Assembly: GCA_965279735.1 (NCBI GenBank)
Contig: OZ257260.1
Coordinates: 1,612,001-1,676,000, forward strand
Length of the DNA stretch: 64,000 nucleotides
DNA from: CAIUGU01 sp965279735
GTDB taxonomy: Bacteria > Pseudomonadota > Gammaproteobacteria > Steroidobacterales > Steroidobacteraceae
Direction of reading: 5' to 3'
Under the pieces are notes generated by a model. The model did not search any database. It was not told the DNA's origin and saw only the letters and a program-made list of their open reading frames with translations. Position 1 is the first letter of the stretch; every line of letters starts with the position of its first letter. The position numbers and the translations under genes are program-made. This document shows, one piece after another, positions 35,308 to 42,422 of the stretch.

Positions 35308-36141
35308 ATGAGTGACAAGAAAATCGAAGGGAAAGACCCACTAGGTATCATTAATACCTCGGGATTTCCCCTCCAGATTGCTATCAAGCATCTAGCCGCG
35401 AAAACGAATCCGAAGTGGGATGAACTCTATAATGAACATGCCTGGTGGAATTCCGATACAGGTGGGTCGGGGTTTATAGATCTAGTTCTGGAGCTCAATG
35501 GCAAGCGGATTGTTGCGGTAATCGAATGCAAACGTGTGCAAGAAACTGCATGGCTTTTCCTATCAGAAAAAGAAAACACACAGAGGGTCAAGAACCGTCG
35601 CCATGCAAAGCTCTGGTGCACCTTTTGGAATCCAGAAAGACAGGTGCAGCATCACGACTGGGCCGACGTGGCACTCGACCCGGCCTCTCCTGAGAGTCTC
35701 TATTGCGTTGTCGATGGTCAGACCCCGAAAGATCGACCGATGATTGAACGGGTCGCATCCGAATTGCTTGACGCCACGGAAGCGGTAGCTCATGAAGAAC
35801 TGAATACGCTCGTCCAAACAAGCACCAATGGAGTACGAATTTACATCAGCATCCTCGTCACAACCGCGACGTTGAAGGTCTGCGCGATAGATCCTGAGGG
35901 TATTAGCCTAACTGACGGCAAGGCAACCGCAGCCGAATCGGTGGAGGTCCCGCTTGTTCGGCTTCGCAAGCAGCTATCGCAACGTTCTGCCGGATCGAAA
36001 GAACATCATTGGCTCGATCCCTTGCGCGAACAGGCGCGAGGTAAAGAGCGAACAGTTTTTGTCGTGACTGCTACCTATTTGCAGCAGTTTTTAAATGACA
36101 TCGAATTTGATCTCAGTTCGATGCCCAACGCGTTTCGATAA
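35308..36141 (+). CDS. PD-(D/E)XK restriction-endonuclease-like protein
   Basis: 277 residues. The core SGFIDLVLELNGKRIVAVIECKRV gives D58 and the E73-C-K75 catalytic signature of the PD-(D/E)XK fold, with the preceding FPLQIAIKHL helix and NEHAWW. No methyltransferase or helicase is adjacent, so it stands alone. A GC-rich hairpin follows the stop. A role in defence is plausible given the motif and the cargo position, but unproven; DNA repair or element maintenance are alternatives. Confidence 0.68.
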   Translation: MSDKKIEGKDPLGIINTSGFPLQIAIKHLAAKTNPKWDELYNEHAWWNSDTGGSGFIDLVLELNGKRIVAVIECKRVQETAWLFLSEKENTQRVKNRRHAKLWCTFWNPERQVQHHDWADVALDPASPESLYCVVDGQTPKDRPMIERVASELLDATEAVAHEELNTLVQTSTNGVRIYISILVTTATLKVCAIDPEGISLTDGKATAAESVEVPLVRLRKQLSQRSAGSKEHHWLDPLREQARGKERTVFVVTATYLQQFLNDIEFDLSSMPNAFR

Positions 36142-36142
36142 G

Positions 36143-36165
36143 GCCCCGGCCGCGGGCACCGGGGC
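36143..36165 (+). terminator. Hairpin after the nuclease gene
   Basis: 7-bp stem GCCCCGG/CCGGGGC with a nine-base loop right after the stop; there is no T run. Nearly the same sequence follows the nucleotidyltransferase gene at 39208. Confidence 0.55.
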
Positions 36166-36172
36166 TATCTAC

Positions 36173-36367
36173 TTAGTCGACCATACCTTTCCGGATCTCC
36201 TGCTGGATCCAGCGGTAGCCCGCCCAGCCGTTGGGATGCTGTTTGGCGAGGAGACGGGTAGCTTCATCCCATATTTGAACGCGGTGGCGCTGGACGAGCT
36301 CTCGAATGAGCTGGCGAGACCGCCGAACCTTTGCTGATCTATCGCCGGTGGGGGTCTTGGCCTTCAT
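36173..36367 (-). CDS. Small basic protein, third gene of micro-operon
   Basis: 64 residues, strongly basic and helical (RRSRQLIRELVQRHRVQIWDEATRLL). Its ATG overlaps the stop of the preceding small gene by 4 nt. No family recognised. Convergent with the nuclease gene, 31 bp away. Confidence 0.55.
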   Translation of the reverse strand: MKAKTPTGDRSAKVRRSRQLIRELVQRHRVQIWDEATRLLAKQHPNGWAGYRWIQQEIRKGMVD

Positions 36368-36552
36368 CCCGCGTCTCCATGACGGTCCTGCTCGGCCGTG
36401 TGCATCCTCATGAGGCCCACGAAGGTATCTTCGATCTCGGTCTCTTCGGCTCGCGTCAGTGCCATCCCAGCCCGAATCGCCGTCCTGACCATAACCCGCA
36501 CGTCCTTCTCAGATGCAACCAGAGACAGCAAGCCGGAAGGTAGAGCGCTCAT
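36364..36552 (-). CDS. Small helical protein, second gene of micro-operon
   Basis: 62 residues, MSALPSGLLSLVASEKDV to RHGDAG. The stretch VRVMVRTAIRAGMALTRAEETEIEDTF is helical. 4-nt overlaps on both sides make real translation likely. Function unknown. Confidence 0.55.
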   Translation of the reverse strand: MSALPSGLLSLVASEKDVRVMVRTAIRAGMALTRAEETEIEDTFVGLMRMHTAEQDRHGDAG

Positions 36553-36848
36553 GCGGCATCTCCGATCGTATTGGCCTTCCCGAGAACGAAGATGATTTCG
36601 CCCATGTCTTTGGCGACCTCATCTAGCTCGCCAGCTGCCAGCCTGGCTGAGCCCCAGATATCGACATTCTCATCTTGGGTTACTTCGGCGATCAGGTTGC
36701 AGACATTCATCGCCAGCCAGAGCCGACCCTGTTGAGCGGCTAACCGCTTTTCCAATCCCAACAATGAAGCCTGAATCTCGGCGGGGAGCGGCAAGTACGA
36801 AACCGACTTCGTTTGCTTGTTGCCTTTCGGTATCCTTCGCTTAGCCAT
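36549..36848 (-). CDS. Small protein, first gene of micro-operon
   Basis: 99 residues from the ATG at 36848, chosen over 36854 because AGGAG then lies six bases upstream. The basic N-terminus MAKRRIPKGNKQTK is followed by helices (EIQASLLGLEKRLAAQQGRLWLAMNV). The operon runs leftward from near the right att site, so its promoter lies in 36849-36971. No family recognised; possible antitoxin, regulator or directionality factor. Confidence 0.55.
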   Translation of the reverse strand: MAKRRIPKGNKQTKSVSYLPLPAEIQASLLGLEKRLAAQQGRLWLAMNVCNLIAEVTQDENVDIWGSARLAAGELDEVAKDMGEIIFVLGKANTIGDAA

Positions 36849-36971
36849 GATCATCTCCTAGTCCGATGGTTGTGGTGAGCCGTCAGTCCCTGCTAACACA
36901 GGGGCCGGCGGCGCTATCGAGACTACTTGAGTCGGACGCGTGTGGGAATTACAGGGACAGCGTGTAACGCT

Positions 36972-36984
36972 TCACCCCGACCAA
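36972..36984. repeat. attR core (13-bp repeat)
   Basis: TCACCCCGACCAA, identical to the tRNA-Pro 3' end at 24583-24595. Bases outside the 13-mer do not match, so the shared core is short. Confidence 0.8.
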
Positions 36985-37012
36985 GCCTTTCTTTCTTGCT
37001 ACTTCTTTCTTT

Positions 37013-37306
37013 GGGGTTGTCCAAAGAAAGAAGTAGAAGTTATCTCAAATGGCCGTTGTAACGATTATTCATTCGTTACGGCCATACATGCACTGATCGC
37101 ACTTCTCTTTGGTTCTTTCTCTTCAGGGAAGAGAAAGAACTCAACCGGGATACCGCTTTGGGGTTGTCCAAAGAGAAAAGTAGAAGCCATCCCAAGTGGC
37201 CGTGATGAATTTCATTCATTCTCTACGGCCACACCTACACTGCCTTTTTTCTCTTTGATTCTTTCTCTTTACCAAAGAGAAAGAATTCAACCGGGAACCG
37301 TTCTTC
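37013..37306. repeat. Two tandem copies of a 147-bp unit
   Basis: Copy 1 begins GGGGTTGTCCAAAGAAAGAA at 37013 and copy 2 begins GGGGTTGTCCAAAGAGAAAA at 37160. Each unit then has AGTAGAAG, TGGCCGT, an inverted TACGGCCA, TCTTTG(G/A)TTCTTTCTCTT, a matching AAGAGAAAGAA and TCAACCGGGA. Several internal hairpins form (CTTTGG/CCAAAG; TTCTTTCTCTT/AAGAGAAAGAA). The 830-bp gap 36849-37678 holds the micro-operon promoter, attR, this repeat and the 36-bp inverted repeat. Confidence 0.85.
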
Positions 37307-37368
37307 TTCTGATCTGACGCCTCTCTCAATCTAGAGCTCCTTCCGATCCTGAGCCCCTCCGCTCCCAT

Positions 37369-37563
37369 CTCCATCTCCCCCTCTTTGCATCTCATGCTCG
37401 ATCGTGCATCGAAAACGAACCGGAGACGATTCGTTTTCGGCAAACCTTGCGCGAGCGGGTCCGAAAGACGTATTGGGCACCGCAGCGTTGAGGTCATCGA
37501 CTATTTCGGCCCACACTCGCGCAGCGGCGATCGAGAAATCGACGCAAAGAGGGGGAGACGGAG
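37369..37563. repeat. 36-bp imperfect inverted repeat
   Basis: Left arm 37369-37404 (CTCCATCTCCCCCTCTTTGC...CGATCG) and right arm 37528-37563 (CGATCG...GCAAAGAGGGGGAGACGGAG) pair over most of 36 positions with about 123 bp between them. Short frames inside look non-coding. It may be a small non-autonomous element. Confidence 0.75.
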
Positions 37564-37678
37564 ACGTTCGCTCGGGCTTCTTTTAGAACGCACGAACCCG
37601 CGCATCGGCACCATCTACCTCTCTCGCGCGCCGCTACGTTCCGTAGAAGCAATGATTGACGCAGTGCGATAGGGAGTT

Positions 37679-37834
37679 ATGCATCCCCCAACGACAAGCA
37701 CCACAGTGGGCCAGTATGAAGCGGCCAACATGGAGTGTCATGTGGGAACATTCTTTAAAGAGTTCGCGGGGAAGGTTATCGGCTCGTTCTTCGTCGCCGT
37801 TTGTCTGGCGCTCGGCTTCGGACCGGATAAATAG
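37679..37834 (+). CDS. Possible small membrane protein
   Basis: 51 residues with AGGGAG five bases before the ATG. The C-terminal half GKVIGSFFVAVCLALGFGP would form one membrane helix. No homologue recognised. It lies 99 bp upstream of the HEPN-like gene on the same strand. Confidence 0.42.
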   Translation: MHPPTTSTTVGQYEAANMECHVGTFFKEFAGKVIGSFFVAVCLALGFGPDK

Positions 37835-37933
37835 GCGGCATTCGTGATCTGCACGTAGATCGACATCAGGCCATGGATTGGTTGCGTAGCGCGAAGGCTG
37901 CGCGCAAAACTTCTCAACAGATAGGAGCGGGGC

Positions 37934-38728
37934 TTGCCATATTCACCGGCGTTACTAGTCAAACTAGAGCACGATCAAAATCTATTGATGCCGTCGCTGC
38001 ATGAGCTTCAAATCAACCTCACATTGGCTGGTGAAAAGTCGGGAGTTCCGCATGTTAAAGAGTTCTTGCAGCAAGGTGCCGCTCGGCGGATCAGCGTCAT
38101 GAGGCGATGTGTCGAGAATATCTTTACTATGTTCCCACCCGCGCGATCAAAACCACCCCTGCCTCGAGACGTCGTATTCGACACACAAATCAATCTCCAC
38201 GCGTTTGTGATGAACCTGTACGGCTTCTACGACAATCTCGGATGGGCTTTCGTGCTACGACATAACTTGTTGAAACGCGTAGGAGGCAGGCAAGGGGTCG
38301 GACTATTTGAATCGAGAACGCAGGAATTTCTACCCTCTGCGCTCAAAACCTATCTGACTTCACTGACCATGACGACCTGGCATCAGCAATATTTGAAGAA
38401 TTACAGGGATGCGCTCGCCCACAGAATTCCACTTTATATTCCACCCGCTTTGTTTTCCACTGAAGACACCGACCTCTACAGGCAGCTGGAGGAGGAAAAG
38501 CAAGCGTGCATTCGCGACTATAGATGGGATCGCCTTGAGGAGATTTATCAAGAGCAGGACGACATTGGCTTAGCCGCCGCGCAATTTCTCCACTCTTTCG
38601 GTATAGACGGTCCTGCGCAGCCATTGTCGCTTCATCCGCAGGTCGTTTCAGATGGTAAGGCCGTGGTTGAGATGGGTGAATTGTTTCTCGGGCATTGGGA
38701 AAAACCACTACCTCCTGCTTCCCCCTAA
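37934..38728 (+). CDS. HEPN-like protein, putative toxin
   Basis: 264 residues from a TTG at 37934 (start uncertain; the next ATG is well inside). Mostly helical. It has KNYRDALAHRIPLYIPP with R158-x4-H163, matching the Rx4-6H motif of HEPN domains. A nucleotidyltransferase gene follows 8 bp after the stop, the usual order of HEPN/MNT toxin-antitoxin pairs. The protein is longer than a minimal HEPN toxin (about 130 residues), so an extra domain exists. The assignment is motif plus context. Confidence 0.55.
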   Translation: MPYSPALLVKLEHDQNLLMPSLHELQINLTLAGEKSGVPHVKEFLQQGAARRISVMRRCVENIFTMFPPARSKPPLPRDVVFDTQINLHAFVMNLYGFYDNLGWAFVLRHNLLKRVGGRQGVGLFESRTQEFLPSALKTYLTSLTMTTWHQQYLKNYRDALAHRIPLYIPPALFSTEDTDLYRQLEEEKQACIRDYRWDRLEEIYQEQDDIGLAAAQFLHSFGIDGPAQPLSLHPQVVSDGKAVVEMGELFLGHWEKPLPPASP

Positions 38729-38736
38729 GACTTCCA

Positions 38737-39198
38737 ATGCAACTATCAAAAGGTGAGCTGGAATTCATTCATGCCTTAACTGCAGAAGGCGTTCGCTACC
38801 TCGTAATTGGTGGTCGCGCTGTTCAGCACTTCTGCCCGGAAAGACAAACCGAGGATCTCGACATACTCCTAGGAGACGGCGATGAGAATTTCACCGCCGC
38901 AATGACGGCAATGGGTAAGGTTGATCCTAGGTACTTCAGGCAAGAGTGGAAAGCGTCCCATCGACGTCCCAACGTACAAGCGCCTGTCGCTCTGTGGCCT
39001 ACTCACGCAGACGTATTAACTTCCCTTCCAGCGGTGGATTTTGACTCAGCGTGGACTCGCCGAGTTGTAGTTCCATGCGGTGAATATGAAGTCCCTGTTT
39101 TAAGTCGGAAGGACCTGATCGCGAATAAGCTGGCTGATATTGAGAGAATGGAAAAGTCCAAGCGCGACTTAGAACTGCTGCGCAAGCTGGACCCCTAA
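38737..39198 (+). CDS. Nucleotidyltransferase (MNT/AbiEii-type), putative antitoxin
   Basis: 153 residues from the ATG at 38737. YLVIGGRAVQHFCPERQTEDLDILLG carries the GG plus DxD pattern of the NTase fold, and SRKDLIANKLAD lies near the C-terminus, as in AbiEii-like and MNT proteins. In HEPN/MNT systems the MNT partner adds AMP to the toxin. It starts 8 bp after the HEPN-like gene. It lies outside the tRNA-Pro element, but the same kind of hairpin follows it as follows the element nuclease. Confidence 0.72.
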   Translation: MQLSKGELEFIHALTAEGVRYLVIGGRAVQHFCPERQTEDLDILLGDGDENFTAAMTAMGKVDPRYFRQEWKASHRRPNVQAPVALWPTHADVLTSLPAVDFDSAWTRRVVVPCGEYEVPVLSRKDLIANKLADIERMEKSKRDLELLRKLDP

Positions 39199-39207
39199 GA
39201 ATCTAAG

Positions 39208-39231
39208 GGCCCCGGCCGCTTGCACCGGGCC
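39208..39231 (+). terminator. Hairpin after the nucleotidyltransferase gene
   Basis: GGCCCCGG/CCGGGCC stem around CCGCTTGCA, with one unpaired base and no T run. About 20 of 24 positions match the hairpin at 36143. Confidence 0.5.
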
Positions 39232-39234
39232 ACC

Positions 39235-39567
39235 TCACTTGCAGTACGGCTTGTCGGTAAAGTTCAAACAGAAAGCCAATGCAAAAAAGACCTGGGTCAA
39301 TACGCTGATAAATATAACGAGCGGAATGCTGAGAACTGTCCACCACCGTACGCTGGGCGCCACTACGGCGATGAAAATCGTGGTGGCAATCGCCAATACG
39401 GGCGGACCATACATCCATCCCTTGATAAGCCAATTTCTCGGGACCAACTTTTCGATCGTTGGCGCGAAGAAAGTGCCAATCGCGGCCCAGCCAATACCGA
39501 ATACGAATGCGGCAAAGAGGGAGAGCAATATCCCCTTCCATGGAGGCATGTCAGTCCATTTCTTCAT
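39235..39567 (-). CDS. Small membrane protein, unknown
   Basis: 110 residues with three hydrophobic segments (GILLSLFAAFVFGIGWAAIG, YGPPVLAIATTIFIAVVA, WTVLSIPLVIFISVLTQVFFAL). No motifs for transport or catalysis and no strong ribosome-binding site. It lies between the accessory region and the iron block. Confidence 0.55.
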   Translation of the reverse strand: MKKWTDMPPWKGILLSLFAAFVFGIGWAAIGTFFAPTIEKLVPRNWLIKGWMYGPPVLAIATTIFIAVVAPSVRWWTVLSIPLVIFISVLTQVFFALAFCLNFTDKPYCK

Positions 39568-39662
39568 GCTCTGAATCCAGCAGACCCCCAGCTAGCGGGC
39601 ACCGTGCCTTTCACCAGCTTTAATCCGAAGAGAAAAGCGGAAATCATCTCAAGTGTTCGCAG

Positions 39663-40343
39663 TCACGTCCTCGCCCACTGCCTCAGTACGTTGTGATAGA
39701 CGTTGGTGAGCGCGAGCAGATCGGCATCCTGCGATCCCAGCTTCACCGTCAGATGCTGGATCGCCTGATCGAGATCGAAGAGAGAAGACCTGGCAGCGTC
39801 GTCCTGGACCAGGCTCTCGATCCAGAAGAAGGAGGCGTAGCGCTTGCCGCGCGTCACTGCAGTGACCCGATGCAGGCTGCTGGAAGGATAGATGACCAGA
39901 TGCCCCGCCTCGAGCTTGACCGCTTGTGCGCCCGCTGATCCCTCGATCTCAAGTTCGCCGCCGTCGTAACTATCCGGATCCGACAAGAACAGCGTTGCCG
40001 ACAGATCACTGCGCAACGTGACCTGGGTCCCCGGGATCCGCATGACGGCGCTGTCCACGTGCGTGCCGTAAGTGTCGCCCTTCGCATATTGATTGAAGCG
40101 CGGAGGATAGATCTTCGAGGGCAACGCGGCGGAGATGAACTGCGGCTGGTTGCCGAGGCGGCGGAGGATTTCGTTGCCGAGGGAAATCGCCAGCGGCGAT
40201 GATTCGGGAAGCTGCAGGTTGTGCTTCTTGAATCGCGCCAGCGTACCTGCCGACTTGATCCCCTCCTCCCACTCCGCGGCTTCGAGTTGCCGGCGAAAAT
40301 CACTCACCTCTGCGGGGGTCAGAACATTGTCGATGCAGATCAT
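39663..40343 (-). CDS. piuC: PKHD-type Fe(II)/2-oxoglutarate dioxygenase PiuC
   Basis: 226 residues from the ATG at 40343; a GTG one codon upstream is possible. The PKHD core shows YGTHVDSAVM (HxD), LHRVTAVTRGKRYASFFWIESLV (distal His, Arg for 2-oxoglutarate) and the PiuC-type phrase QYAKGDTYGTH. PiuC/YbiX genes accompany Fiu/PiuA receptors and affect siderophore-drug uptake. The start overlaps the stop of the hydroxyacid dehydrogenase gene (TGATG). It is the distal gene of a run led by the TonB-dependent receptor. Confidence 0.92.
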   Translation of the reverse strand: MICIDNVLTPAEVSDFRRQLEAAEWEEGIKSAGTLARFKKHNLQLPESSPLAISLGNEILRRLGNQPQFISAALPSKIYPPRFNQYAKGDTYGTHVDSAVMRIPGTQVTLRSDLSATLFLSDPDSYDGGELEIEGSAGAQAVKLEAGHLVIYPSSSLHRVTAVTRGKRYASFFWIESLVQDDAARSSLFDLDQAIQHLTVKLGSQDADLLALTNVYHNVLRQWART

Positions 40344-41467
40344 CACGGTGAAACACTTCCCAGCATGGCGGAGCGGATATCGAGCAAAGTGCCGCAGCCT
40401 GTCAGCGCCATGGTGATTTCCAGTTCTTCCCTTAGTGACCGCAGCATATGAGCGACACCTAATGCACCGGCGACGCTCAAGCCATACATCTGCATACGCC
40501 CGACCATCACTCCGTCCGCACCGCGGGAGAGCGCCTTGAAGACATCCAGCCCAGAGCGGATACCTCCATCGAGCAATAAAGGAAAGTCACCGCCAACCGC
40601 ACTCCTGATCGCCGGCAGTGCATGCAGGCTCGCCGGAGCACCATCGAGTCCGCGTCCCCCGTGATTCGACACGACGATGCCGGCAACACCCATGTCTTTC
40701 AGCGCAATGGCATCATCAGGATGTAGGACACCCTTCACCCAGACCGGCAAGGATGTCGTGGCCAGCACGTGCTCCAGGTCCTGTCGCGTTGGCATCCTGG
40801 AGGCAGCAGACTGCAGGATGCGTCCTGAAAACTCCGGGGATGCATCGGCCGGATAGCGTTCCAGGTTTGGAGCGACTCCCTGCGGCATGCGAAAACCCAG
40901 TTCAATGGCACGGCGATTCGCGACCTGGAGCGAGGCATCCAGTGTCACCATGATTGCCTGATAGCCAGCGACTTCCGCTCGCCGGATGAGATCGGCAGTC
41001 ACTCGAGGATCCGGTTGCAGATAGAGCTGGAACCATCGCGTGGCATTCGGCGCTGTCACTGCAATTTCTTCGAGGGAACAGGACGTGAGCGTGCTGGCAA
41101 CCATGCACGCTTCGACAGCCTCAGCAGCTCGAACGGTTTCGCGCTCGCCGTTGGGATGCGCGAGTTTCTGGTGAGCGACGGGCGCGAGAAAAATGGGATG
41201 CGCGAGCGAAGCACCTGGCACTGTCAGTCGTGTATGTCGGCCCTCCAGTGGCTGCAGCACGCGGGGATAAACCGAGAGTGAGTTGAATGCCGCAAGATTC
41301 GCGACGGCAGACATCCCGAGGCCGCTGCCCCCGGTGATGTATTCGTAGCAGGACTCGCTCAAGAATCCGCGGGATACATCTACATAATCCTGCGCCATGC
41401 GGATGGCGGCTGGAATCTGGTTGGCAGGCGCGATGAGAGGTGAGGATTCCATGGGCACAGAGTACAT
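40343..41467 (-). CDS. FMN-dependent alpha-hydroxyacid dehydrogenase/oxidase
   Basis: About 374 residues from the ATG at 41467; the ATG at 41452 and a TTG at 41473 are alternatives without clear ribosome-binding sites. The TIM-barrel family is seen in ISVLAPVAHQKLAHPNGE-like and WFQLYLQPD segments, the catalytic IVVSNHGGRGLDG, and LLLDGGIRSGLDVFKAL. Relatives oxidise L-lactate, glycolate or mandelate. It has no signal peptide. It overlaps piuC, an unusual partner, and is 40 bp from the cytochrome b gene, which might accept its electrons. Confidence 0.85.
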   Translation of the reverse strand: MYSVPMESSPLIAPANQIPAAIRMAQDYVDVSRGFLSESCYEYITGGSGLGMSAVANLAAFNSLSVYPRVLQPLEGRHTRLTVPGASLAHPIFLAPVAHQKLAHPNGERETVRAAEAVEACMVASTLTSCSLEEIAVTAPNATRWFQLYLQPDPRVTADLIRRAEVAGYQAIMVTLDASLQVANRRAIELGFRMPQGVAPNLERYPADASPEFSGRILQSAASRMPTRQDLEHVLATTSLPVWVKGVLHPDDAIALKDMGVAGIVVSNHGGRGLDGAPASLHALPAIRSAVGGDFPLLLDGGIRSGLDVFKALSRGADGVMVGRMQMYGLSVAGALGVAHMLRSLREELEITMALTGCGTLLDIRSAMLGSVSP

Positions 41468-41507
41468 CAGCAATCCGACGACGTTGAGTCAGCTCGCGCT
41501 TGAGCGA

Positions 41508-42065
41508 CTAAGCCTGATCCTGCGGTCCCGGTGCCCGCTTGCGGCCGTTGATCATCGCTCGCACCAGATTCTCGCGCTGGTGCGCACTCGTAAAGACCAC
41601 GCCGGCTACGTGCAACACCACCAGGCCGACCAGCAACCAGGCCAATGCGGCATGCGTGTTTTCCAGCCATGCATAGCCCCATAACCAGTCTGTAGTGAAG
41701 AGCCAGCCACTCAGACACAAGGCGCTCAATGTCGCCAGCAACGTCAACACCATCCACCCACCGACAGGGTTATGGCCCAGGTAACGCGGTGCGTGGCCTC
41801 TAAGCAGCTCGCGGGTATAGGCCAGGGTGGCCGCTGGAGTTTTGACGAATTGTGCGAAACGTGCGTGGTGCCCACCGGTAAAACCCCAGAGAACGCGCAA
41901 CGCTACGACACTGGCAGCGCCGTAGCCGAGCCACTCATGCCAGGGCCCCCGCAGTTCATGGGTGAACCAGGCTGCGGCGATCAACAATACCAACGCCCAG
42001 TGCAGCAGTCGTACGGGGCAATCCCAGATACGCAGTGCAGGCTTGCCCGGCTCGTTACTCGACAC
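41508..42065 (-). CDS. Cytochrome b561-type membrane protein
   Basis: 185 residues with four membrane helices. Haem-ligand histidines are likely in PVRLLHWALVL, GPWHEWLGYG, LENTHAALAWLL and VVLHVAGVV. The family passes electrons across the inner membrane. Its start overlaps the PepSY gene's end by 11 nt. Placed between a PepSY protein and a flavin dehydrogenase beside a siderophore receptor, it may help reductive iron release, which is inference. Confidence 0.88.
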   Translation of the reverse strand: MSSNEPGKPALRIWDCPVRLLHWALVLLIAAAWFTHELRGPWHEWLGYGAASVVALRVLWGFTGGHHARFAQFVKTPAATLAYTRELLRGHAPRYLGHNPVGGWMVLTLLATLSALCLSGWLFTTDWLWGYAWLENTHAALAWLLVGLVVLHVAGVVFTSAHQRENLVRAMINGRKRAPGPQDQA

Positions 42066-42324
42066 GCTCGAAGGTTCCGGGATGGAAGAACGCCTCGATG
42101 CGCTTTCCCTTCGGGTCCTTGGCGTAGACCTCGTAGCAGGTGGGCGTTTCCTTCATCTGCCGGATGATCCAGCCTTCGTCGGTGAGCTTCTTGGCAAGAT
42201 CATTGTGTGATCGCCATTCGGCCCGGGGGACCTTCGGCGCGCACGTAACGTTGCCGTGCGCCCATGCGTCGGGAGCGGTCAGCGCCAGAACGCATACAGC
42301 CAGCGGGAAAACGACGGGTTTCAT
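42055..42324 (-). CDS. Secreted PepSY-domain protein
   Basis: 89 residues from the ATG at 42324 (AGAGGAG upstream). The signal peptide ends at DAWAHG. The PepSY-like part DLAKKLTDEGWIIRQMKETPTCYEVYAKDPKGKRIEAFFHPGT has two cysteines. Such small periplasmic proteins often accompany cytochrome b561 and TonB receptors. It lies 98 bp after the receptor stop, beyond a strong hairpin. Confidence 0.82.
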   Translation of the reverse strand: MKPVVFPLAVCVLALTAPDAWAHGNVTCAPKVPRAEWRSHNDLAKKLTDEGWIIRQMKETPTCYEVYAKDPKGKRIEAFFHPGTFERVE

Positions 42325-42370
42325 GCGAAAAGCTCCTCTGGGCTTGAGCTGGTACTCAGGACTACATCGA

Positions 42371-42398
42371 GGATGCCGGGTCTTGAAACCCGGCATCC
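42371..42398 (-). terminator. Strong hairpin between receptor and PepSY genes
   Basis: An 11-bp perfect stem GGATGCCGGGT/ACCCGGCATCC with a six-base loop. No T run follows, so it may stabilise the receptor mRNA or attenuate read-through rather than fully terminate. Confidence 0.6.
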
Positions 42399-42422
42399 CC
42401 ATGACTACTAGCTCCTAGTTTT

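Noticed and set aside
37385..37672. Short plus-strand frames within the 36-bp inverted repeat
   Set aside because: Several frames are open because of low stop density; none has a ribosome-binding site, motif or conserved-looking composition.
36985..39660. A second integrated element sharing the tRNA-Pro site (tandem islands)
   Set aside because: No further copy of the 13-bp core or longer tRNA 3' end could be found up to 39.7 kb, and there is no second integrase.
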